From Aureobasidium sp. EXF-3400 (lineage: Eukaryota; Ascomycota; Dothideomycetes; Dothideales; Saccotheciaceae), in contig SWBL01000618.1 of the NCBI GenBank assembly GCA_024195585.1, positions 1 through 16,101 on the forward strand: a stretch of DNA of 16,101 bases, given 5' to 3'. The stretch's first letter is position 1. Each line of letters opens with the position of its first letter. Position numbers and translations under genes: made by a program. Below, one piece after another: positions 9,469 through 16,101 of the stretch. The notes under the pieces are model-generated. The model made no database searches and was not told the origin of the DNA. It was given only the letters and a program-made list of their open reading frames with translations.

Positions 9469-10935
9469 ATGGGCCTGGAAATGCTCCCGGATGAAATCAT
9501 CCTTTCCCTAACGAACCAATGGCCATGCAGAGACTTGCAGATCAAGACTCTCTCTGCCCTCCTCTCTGTATGTATGCCCATCGCAAACGCCCATGTGTTT
9601 ACTGATGTCGTGTAGCCTAGATTGAACAGTTCGGGAACATTGGTCGTACATGGTTCAGAGGCCACTGGGAAAACAGGCCTCCTCAAATCTTACTTAGAGC
9701 TTTCTGGTCTCAAATATGCTTTCATTCCATGCTCAGAGTGCATTACAAGCCGTCATTTCCTGGAGCGGACTCTGGCAGCTTGTGTGGAAGCAATCGAAAC
9801 AGCGACCAACACATCTCTAGACGGCATCATCCCCTCAAGATGTGAAAATCTCAGCACCTTGACAAGCTCTCTAGAACGTCTTTTCGAAGGCATTGACAAG
9901 TTTGTGTTGGTTCTGGATGGCATCGACGAGCAAAGAGAAGCTCCTCCAACGCTACTGCCGTCTCTCGCACGCCTTGGTCAACTTATTCCCTGCCTCAGCG
10001 TTGTGATGATTGTCACATTCCCTCATCCGCGTCTCCTTCATCTTCCAGGTGCGCCGCACATCTACTTTTCGCCCTATACTCGAGAACAAGCCATTCAAAT
10101 CGCTTGCTGCCAACCGCAACACATATTCAATGAGCCTCTTTCACCATCTGCAAACTACTCGGAAGAGCTCGCCGCTGAAGATGACGCATGGCTTTGGTCG
10201 CGATTCTGTGCTGCTGTCTGGGATTCATTGGCAAGTGGTGCAGCTCGAGACATCGTCACCTTCAGGTCCATCCTCGACAAACTCTGGCGGCCATTCGTAC
10301 AACCAATTGTTGATGGCACCTATGGTACTCGAGACTTCAGCAAGCTCATGGTAGCACAACGTAAACTCTTTCAAGTAGAAAGCTGTCTGCTGGATTCTGT
10401 TGTCGACGAGCCTCAAGAAGATACAAACATACTCACCGATGGTAAGTGGTAGTTCTGGCAAATCGATCCGGGTACGCTTGCTAACCACCTCGTAGTTACT
10501 CATGATCTGCCCTACTACTCAAAGTGGTTGCTATGTGCTGCGTATCTTGCATCCTTCAATCCGCCACGTCAAGACAATATCTACTTCATGAAGGCCACAG
10601 AACGAAAGCGGCGCAGAAAAGGAGGCGGTGCCATCGCTAGCCGTGAATCAAAGAATCGAAAGATTCCAAGACATCTTCTTTCACCTAGCCCCTTTCCGCT
10701 CGACAGGCTACTCGCCATACTTCACGCAGTGCTACCGCATGATCTCACCCCGACTATGGACATCTACACGCAACTTGCAACGCTGTGCTCTTTGAGATTG
10801 CTCTTGAGAACGGCAGTCGTTGGTGGTGATGTGCTGGAGCCAGGCGCCAAGTGGAAAGTCAACTTCGGCTGGGAATACGCATTAAAGTTGGCTCGTAGTG
10901 TAGGCTTTGATATAACGGATCATGTAGCTGAATAG
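9469..10935 (+). CDS. ORC5: Origin recognition complex subunit 5
   Basis: AAA+ family subunit of the six-protein complex that marks replication origins and loads MCM; nuclear. Three exons: 9469-9567 (33 codons), 9616-10441 and 10496-10935; 454 residues. Intron 1 is 9568-9615 (48 nt, GTATGT donor, CTGAT branch), intron 2 10442-10495 (54 nt, GTAAGT donor, CTAAC branch). Exon 1 gives MGLEMLPDEIILSLTNQWPC, which leads into the Walker A motif GSEATGKT (46-53). Walker B is FVLVLDGID (129-137, D134), lacking the usual glutamate after the aspartate, as is common for Orc5. The last exon gives THDLPYYSKWLLCAAYLASF and then the conserved FMKATERKRRRKG segment, followed by the ORC5 C-terminal winged-helix region. 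A second in-frame ATG at 9481 would remove four residues only. Confidence 0.94.
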
Positions 10936-11415
10936 GAGTACAGGCTTACTCAATATGTATTACTCAATCCCTTTGAAGAAGTAAATCAATAGAAACAGCA
11001 ATGGCTTACGCATTCTTCTCGTAGTCTTCACTGGAGAGCAACATCATCAGTATCTTGAGTGTCCACCGGTTCGATTCACCTCAGTGCCATTTGATTCGCA
11101 GTTAGCCATGAGGGGTCCCAGTAATCCTCGCACGACAACAACCGAGATGAAAGCTTGCTTTCTCTGCCCTCCCTAGCAACACGGCGGCTAGGGGGATTTC
11201 TGTTTTGTGGATTATCCCTGATTGTGATTCGATTGCTCCCAAGTAAGTGCAGACGAAAGAGATAGACGGAGTATTGGTGACTGGTTGTAAAGTTAAGTCG
11301 CGGGCAGCCAGAGCTGGTGTCGAAATTTGACCTTCTTGGACAGGTGCAGAAACATGTTTGCATATGTGTTCAAGGGAACCTGAAGAGGCAAGCGCAGAGC
11401 ACGCGATTTACGTTG
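10936..11415. other. ORC5 3' flank
   Basis: About 480 bp of mixed composition between ORC5 and the repeat island. It contains a short hairpin (CCCTAGC at 11171-11177 pairing with GCTAGGG at 11187-11193). A GGTTCGATT string near 11068 resembles a tRNA B box, but its flanks do not form a T-arm. No gene is recognised. Confidence 0.55.
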
Positions 11416-11495
11416 GCTATTCTGACCTGGTACAGGATTTCTTCATGTTCTTGAAGCTATTCTGACCTGGTACAGGATTTCTTTATATTCTTAAA
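11416..11495. repeat. Two-copy 40-bp tandem repeat at the edge of the AT island
   Basis: Unit 1 (11416-11455) and unit 2 (11456-11495) both begin GCTATTCTGACCTGGTACAG. They differ at three positions, all transitions from unit 1 to unit 2: one C to T and two G to A. A third start, GCTAT, follows at 11496 and dissolves into AT-rich sequence. The transitions are of the kind made by RIP and mark the left edge of the damaged block. Confidence 0.85.
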
Positions 11496-11537
11496 GCTAT
11501 ATAAAGTTAACTAGGATGGATATCAAATAGTATGGAA

Positions 11538-11565
11538 TAAGTAGAATATTCCAATATTCTACTTA
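11538..11565. repeat. Inverted repeat, 13-bp arms, 2-nt spacer
   Basis: TAAGTAGAATATT (11538-11550) and AATATTCTACTTA (11553-11565) are exact reverse complements around CC. It lies inside the AT island; a function is not evident and low complexity raises the chance of coincidence. Confidence 0.7.
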
Positions 11566-11958
11566 GTTAATAATAGAATTACTAATTTTAGTAAAATACT
11601 CTATTATTCTAATAGTTAATATTTCTAGGATTAATCTTATTATTATTAACTAAATATTATAGCTAGAGTCTTTATAGTAGTAATATTTAGATAATATATA
11701 TATATATATAAAAAGCTAAGAGTAGTATAATTATAATATTAAAACTTATTACTATATATATAGCTATTATTATAAAATAGGCTTAGGTATTTAGAAAAAA
11801 AAGTAGCTATATAGATATAGTAATATTTAATAGACTTTCTATAGATAGATAGTATAACTAATAGATAGATATACTAGAACATAGCTTAAAAATCTATAAG
11901 TAATAGTTAGAATAGCTATATAATCTTTTTTTAATAGAATCTCGGTTTTATAATCTAT

Positions 11959-11978
11959 ATAATCCTAGCTAGGATTAT
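11959..11978. repeat. Perfect 20-bp palindrome
   Basis: ATAATCCTAGCTAGGATTAT equals its own reverse complement. It is one of the few C/G-containing stretches in the island and carries no CpG, CpA or TpG. Confidence 0.75.
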
Positions 11979-12277
11979 TCTAATAGTAATAGCTAATAGT
12001 CTACTAGATAGTTTACTAGACTAGCTACTAGACTATCTTAAAGTAATTAGCTAGATAATTAGCTAATAGTTTACTAGATAATCTAGTAGATTAATACTAT
12101 AATAGTAGATACTACTAAGCTTACTATATTTAATAATAAGCTTATAAAAAGTATTATTTCTATTCTATAAAGTAAAGTATCTAAGATAATAGCTAATTTC
12201 TCTTACTATACTACTACTATACTACTACTATACTATTATTTACCTTAAGTATATTAGCTTACTAAGTACTAGAGCTC

Positions 12278-12307
12278 TAACTAGATACTTTGGCTAATCC
12301 TATTATA
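12278..12307 (+). pseudogene. Possible RIP-decayed copy of hsp70 ANPIM codons
   Basis: In frame this reads [13 protein letters not shown], resembling the ...LANPIM segment before the Hsp70 tail. Bases 12293-12307 match 12327-12341 in 12 of 15 positions; the three differences are C to T, C to T and G to A relative to the intact copy 34 bp downstream. The similarity is short, so chance is not excluded. Confidence 0.45.
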
Positions 12308-12326
12308 TAACTATACCCTTTTCCTA

Positions 12327-12461
12327 GCCAATCCCATTATGACGGCTTTCTACCAGCAGGCTGGTGGTGCTGAGGGCGGTATGCCCGGTGGCATGCCTGG
12401 CGCCGGTGCCGGTGCTGCTCCTGCTTCCGACGACGGTCCTCAGGTTGAGGAGGTTGACTAA
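12327..12461 (+). pseudogene. Orphan 3' end of an hsp70 gene (tail with EEVD)
   Basis: The frame reads ANPIM at 12327-12341, [13 protein letters not shown], then a GGMP/GAGA-rich linker, and ends [10 protein letters not shown] before TAA (12459-12461). This is the C-terminal tail of cytosolic Hsp70, whose EEVD binds TPR co-chaperones. The rest of the gene is missing: upstream is AT island, and a stop lies in frame at 12282-12284. Codons are GC-rich and undamaged, in sharp contrast to the island. It is on the opposite strand from the hsp70 gene at the left edge, so it is not that gene's own 3' end in its present arrangement. The ATG at 12339 (the M of PIM) could open a 40-codon frame; whether it is expressed is unknown. 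Most likely a duplication or rearrangement remnant. Confidence 0.88.
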
Positions 12462-14490
12462 ACGTAACGCTTATGCACAACCTTTCGTCTTCAGCATCAT
12501 ACAGCCGGCGTTGGTAGAGGATAACAATGGGTTCCTTCAAGTTGTCTTTTCTCTTTTGATATCACGAAGCATGTGTTTGCAGCGGACAAACTGCATCCAT
12601 GCAATGTTACTTTAATGTCACTCCATAGGAGCGTAACGAAAATTTCCTTTACTTTTGAATGTGCTGCCTTTTCATTGTTTTGTGTGACTATGATTGTGAT
12701 TGCTCTACTTCACATTTCTTTGCGTCTTAAGACTCCTCATTTTGAGACTCCTCCAATCTTGCTCTCCAGGCAGAGCTTTCCTGCCACTTCGCGCTCTCAA
12801 TGGATCAAGTCCTTCGAAAATAGGTATCGAAATGCACAGTAGTTTGCCAATATGAGCATCGTCCAGTGAGATACTACTTGCTGATTACTCTCAGTGGATA
12901 GCATTTGAACAGACAAAACATTGTGTATTTCAGCAGCGATTTTCGTCTGAACGTGTCCACTGAGAGTCTGCTTGCTTAGAGCTCTCTTTGAGAGCGGCTC
13001 AGATGTGCAGAGACTATGGCTCGATAAATCATTGCCTGGGTAGAGGTCCATTGAGGGTCGACATTATGCAAGCAAGTCTTGCTTGTGTTTGTGTCAAACA
13101 ACTTGAGCCTGTTCTCGTATTTGAATCTTTTCTTTATCTTCCTCAAGTCTCTCCTTGAATTATGACGTCCAATCATCACATCGCTTTTAAATCTCTAGCT
13201 TGGACATGCCTGCCAGGCAGAAATCATGTTTGCTCGATCTTCGAGGACTTGCTTCTCCCAGAAACAATCATTTTTGACATCTTCTTTTCTCTATCTTTGG
13301 TTCTTCACTGCTGTCGGTTCTCTGTCCTTTTGCTGTCTAGACACCCATCGTATGGATTGGTTTGTCTTCCTTCTTGGACATATTATGTTACGCATCCGGA
13401 TTGTCTGCACTGTCGTCCTTCCACTATGGCTTGAGACCGAAGTCAACTATGCTGGTACTGATACCCTGGCAGGTGCGGTCCAAGCTAAGTACCGGATCAT
13501 TGAAGCTTGGCGTCGCTCAAGAGCACTCAGTTTGGCCACATGAAACATCCTGGCCGTTTTGGGTGGGTCGAAGGATTCGATATGTTCACACCGCGATAGT
13601 CGCGGTAGCCTACATGGAAAGCGCAAGGCCATGCCAAAGCTGTGCAGAAATAGTGATCATGAATCACCAGACAATTCCTCGTTTCGTGTACGCAGCCTTG
13701 ATCGCTATAGCCAAGATGTTTTCGACCGACATCCATAACGGTATTTAGCTGGACCAGCTTTCTTCTCTGGCGACCAGATCGCAAAACGCCTTCCATCGCC
13801 TGTCTTGGAGACTATTCGCATCGGAGCGCAAATCCGGCACATTGACTACAGCTTGCTGCGAAAATCTTTGCCAGTCTCATCTGGTCTTCGCCCTCGGAGC
13901 CATGCGACTTGCCAAGGCACCTCTCCTCTATACCTCGAACAATGTATCCACCTCCCACCTCACGTTGAGGCTCGCCCGTACTCGCCCATATATACAAGAG
14001 GTTTGATTCATCGAAGTCTTTAGGAAGTTGTTGACCAAACTTGAAGATGCTGCTATCTACTTGACACCTGTCAGAGGCTTGGCGGTGTTTCGATATCAAA
14101 GCGCCTACAGCTATGCTATACGGGACTTCTTGGCCTTTGGCTTGTTCACATCACCAAGAATGACTATGGCTAATAGTATGTTTCAACATCGATCTTTTCC
14201 CCATGGCCAAGACGTATAGGACAAGCTATGCCATTTACGCAGCCAGCACCGACCGAGCAGGCTGTCTTGGACTACTATTTCTGTCTGCTTGCTTCTCCAT
14301 CGGACCTACAAACCACACATCCTCACGGGACAAGCTTATCTATAGCTGAACCCACATGTCACGTTGTTCTTTGCTGAGCTCACGTCGTGTTTGATCAGCC
14401 TGGGCATGTTCGCTAAAAAGGTTGGCAAAAGTGCAAGTTGACTTGCCATATCAGCTTTTGAGCCAGAAGTCTTGTATATCAAAGCTCAGC
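12462..14490. other. 2-kb stretch without a recognisable gene
   Basis: Composition returns to normal after the hsp70 tail. Open frames are all under about 130 codons, overlap one another and resemble no family I know; I could not join any by plausible introns. There is CT-rich sequence near 13230-13350. A 7-bp hairpin ACCGCGA-TAG-TCGCGGT (13590-13606) contains a CCG-N9-CGG arrangement like a Zn2Cys6 factor site. A single GGCTAA (14168-14173), the core recognised by XlnR/Xyr1 regulators, lies about 490 bp upstream of the LPMO. The right part is presumably the LPMO promoter. Confidence 0.5.
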
Positions 14491-14495
14491 ATTGC

Positions 14496-14502
14496 TATAT
14501 AA
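14496..14502 (+). promoter_or_regulatory. TATA box of the AA9 LPMO gene
   Basis: TATATAA, 159 bp upstream of the LPMO start codon, followed by a pyrimidine-rich leader (about 14520-14590) without an ATG before 14661. Confidence 0.6.
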
Positions 14503-14660
14503 GTACTTGAAAACTACCTCAATCCATCTCTTTCTTCCTCATCCAACCCTCAATCCATTCGTTAGATCGTTTCACTTCTCTTCTTGTTTGCAGCCGGCTC
14601 TGCCAAGTAACCAACTTTTTACACACTTCTCACAAAACAAGCTGAACATACTCGAACACA

Positions 14661-15623
14661 ATGCATTTCACCTCTATTGCCCTTGCTGCTCTTGCAGGAT
14701 TTGCCCCTCTCATTGAGGCTCATTACACCTTCACTCAATTGATGGTCAATGGTGCCCCTGTTGGCAGAGACTGGCAGTACATTCGTCAACACACCAGAGG
14801 CTACATGCCTACCAAGTACGGAGAGATTCTTGGGAATGATTTCCGTTGCAACAAGGGTGCCGGTTCAGGCGCCAACACCGAGGTTTACACCGTCAAGCCT
14901 GGTGACAAGATCGGCATGAAGCAGGGCTTCGGTGCCAACGGAATTGAGGTGAGTTGACAGCATCCATGCTTCTTGTCTGACAACGTATTGCTAACTTTGT
15001 CCCGCTTTACAGCACCCTGGTCCTGCTCAAGTCTACCTGAGCAAGGCTCCTGGCTCAGTCAAGAGTTACGATGGCAGTGGCGACTGGTTCAAGGTTCAGC
15101 AAGACATTCTCTGCAAGTCTGGCAACCCCCAGGCCCTCAAGACCGACGCATGGTGCATCTGGAAGAAGAACAACATCGAGTTCACTGTCCCTGACAACAT
15201 TGTAAGTCTTTGATTTGCTGGACAACAATACTCGTACCACCTGATGCTAATCTACCGTGTCTTCTACAGCCCGACGGCGAATACCTCGTTCGCAGCGAGC
15301 ACATCGCCATCCACGGTGCCCACGACGGACAAGCTGAATTCTACTACTCCTGCGCTCAAATCAAGGTTCAGGGAGGTAAAGGAAACTCTACTCCCAAGGG
15401 TGTCAAGATCCCTGGTGTCTACCAGGTCAAAGACAAGGCTATCAACTTCAGCGTCTGGGGCTCTGCTACTACCTACCCTGATCTGCCTGGCCCTGCTGTT
15501 GTTCCTGGCGGTCACACCACTGGTTCTATCGATGGCAAGACTTCGGGTACTACTGTTGCTAAGCGTGCTCTTCAGGGTGGCTCTCCCGCTGTCAGAGCCG
15601 CTGCTGAGGTCAACAATGCTTAG
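14661..15623 (+). CDS. Secreted AA9 lytic polysaccharide monooxygenase
   Basis: Copper enzyme of family AA9 (former GH61) that oxidatively cleaves cellulose or related glucans outside the cell. Three exons: 14661-14948, 15013-15201 and 15270-15623, all joined in phase 0; introns of 64 nt (CTAAC branch) and 68 nt (CTAAT branch); 276 residues. The signal peptide is residues 1-20, cut after ...LIEA to expose H21, the first ligand of the histidine brace (HYTF). The second ligand is H97 in EHPGPAQVYLS. H174 is the usual second-shell histidine, and Y184 in AEFYYSC is the axial tyrosine. The position two before that tyrosine is E182, where AA9 enzymes usually have glutamine. Cysteines C63, C130, C144 and C187 are available for disulfides. 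There is one NST glycosylation site after VQGGKG. No CBM1 is present; a tail of about 45 residues contains a KR pair. The substrate is not predictable. Confidence 0.93.
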
Positions 15624-16005
15624 ATTTGCCCAAAGCATTGCATGTGATGGCATATCACTCTTGCTCCGTGAGGTTGGTTGTATGAGCATTGCAAATGTGT
15701 CAGGGAGATGTGTGTGTGTCATTGGTTGCACCCGAGGCCTAGGTGATCCGGACACTTATGGCTGAAAGGTCGCTGCGACAACCTTTTCTGTATCCTTTTA
15801 TGCATGTTGGAGGAGTTGCGCTTTTCTGTTGTATATATTGCAGGTCAATAATCAAAAGATAAGACGGTTGTGATTCCTCCATCCTGATTTCGCACCTGGC
15901 TGCGCCCACTTGAATGACAAGCTGCAAACAGCATCAACACCAACAGACTTCAAAAGCACGACTTGTGTTTGTAGAGGCAAGAGCGATGGAAGAGAGGTCA
16001 AGAGC
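15624..16005. other. Intergenic between LPMO and 5S rRNA
   Basis: About 380 bp with the LPMO 3' UTR and the 3' flank of the 5S gene. It contains a short GT run (15709-15718) and nothing else recognisable. Confidence 0.6.
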
Positions 16006-16014
16006 AAAACAAAA
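16006..16014 (-). terminator. RNA polymerase III terminator of 5S rRNA
   Basis: The minus strand reads TTTTGTTTT immediately after the 5S 3' end; a run of four T is sufficient for Pol III termination. Confidence 0.6.
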
Positions 16015-16101
16015 CGTACAGCAGCAGGGATTCCCACGTGGTCACCCACCGTAGTACTAATCTGCCGTTCAACTGCTTATGTATGGCAGAGCGGACGGGA
16101 T
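16013..16101 (-). rRNA. 5S rRNA, 3' three-quarters (runs off right edge)
   Basis: Read on the minus strand, the sequence starts ATCCCGTCCGCTCTGCCATA and ends with GGGAATCCCTGCTGCTGTACG. It matches the fungal 5S order from about nucleotide 31 to the 3' end, including the internal promoter region (AAGCAGTTGAACGG, then GGGTGACCACGTGGG). The first 30 or so nucleotides are beyond base 16101. The gene is isolated from any rDNA unit in view, as in most filamentous ascomycetes, where 5S genes are dispersed. Confidence 0.93.

Larger units (their letters stand above)
11496..12326. repeat. RIP-type AT-rich island, probably a decayed repeat
   Basis: GC is about 17% in the three lines I counted (11521-11700, 31 of 180), against roughly half in the flanks. 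From 11581 to 12285 I count one CpG (11943), one CpA (11880) and no TpG; remaining cytosines sit almost only before T or C. Loss of CpA and TpG with gain of TpA is the hallmark of RIP. No open frame survives. Inside are a TA run near 11694-11709, CTA/TAC triplet runs near 12205-12235, a 20-bp direct repeat with a single C/T difference (11991-12010 and 12061-12080), and the palindromes listed separately. The parent element cannot be named. The only hint of origin is decayed hsp70 codons at its right edge. Confidence 0.85.

Noticed and set aside
11066..11080. Possible tRNA B box (GGTTCGATT)
   Set aside because: The flanking bases do not pair into a T-arm and no anticodon or acceptor stem can be built around it.
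13162..13434. 90-codon plus-strand frame
   Set aside because: Hydrophobic, cysteine-rich translation of a CT-rich stretch; no domain, and it overlaps similar frames in the other registers.
13590..13606. CCG-N9-CGG hairpin as a Zn2Cys6 factor binding site
   Set aside because: A single short site about 1 kb from the nearest gene, with no second copy; kept only as a note in the region description.
15244..15765. 173-codon plus-strand and 163-codon minus-strand frames over the LPMO 3' exon
   Set aside because: Both are out-of-frame shadows of the AA9 exon, which has the conserved active-site motifs.

Overview
The window is nuclear DNA of a filamentous ascomycete (Pezizomycotina). The evidence is: short introns of 48 to 68 nt, all GT-AG with a CTRAY branch site (eight modelled); pyrimidine-rich 5' leaders; a dispersed single 5S rRNA gene; a secreted AA9 polysaccharide monooxygenase; a retained PRC2 subunit; and an AT-rich island with the dinucleotide signature of repeat-induced point mutation (RIP). 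Class level is not resolved from sequence alone; Dothideomycetes or a relative is a guess.

Layout, left to right. Bases 1-750 (minus) hold the 5' end of a cytosolic Hsp70 gene that runs off the left edge. A TATA box and a periodic heat shock element array lie upstream of it. Bases 1858-4218 (minus) encode the Polycomb protein Suz12, with a C2H2 finger, a VEFS box and, once one intron is removed, a C-terminal PHD finger. A promoter region of about 0.8 kb separates it from a divergent mitochondrial SelO pseudokinase/AMPylase (5025-7076, plus). This converges with TAD3 (7583-9134, minus), the HAV-type non-catalytic subunit of the tRNA A34 deaminase. TAD3 shares a 334-bp divergent promoter with ORC5 (9469-10935, plus). 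These genes are ordinary housekeeping and chromatin genes with no operon-like relationship.

The right-hand part differs. A 40-bp tandem repeat (11416-11495) leads into an island of about 0.8 kb (roughly 17% GC in the part counted). From 11581 to 12285 the island has one CpG, one CpA and no TpG. Its right edge abuts an orphan, undamaged, plus-strand copy of the last codons of an hsp70 gene, ending in EEVD (12327-12461). A RIP-like decayed copy of part of the same codons lies just upstream. Then come about 2 kb with no recognisable gene, a secreted AA9 LPMO with two introns (14661-15623, plus), and the 3' portion of a 5S rRNA gene on the minus strand at the right edge.

No wholly new multi-gene system is evident. 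The observations most worth following are the Suz12-PHD architecture, the hsp70 debris around the RIP island, the Glu in place of the usual Gln in the LPMO active site, and the arginine/serine-rich insert in Tad3.
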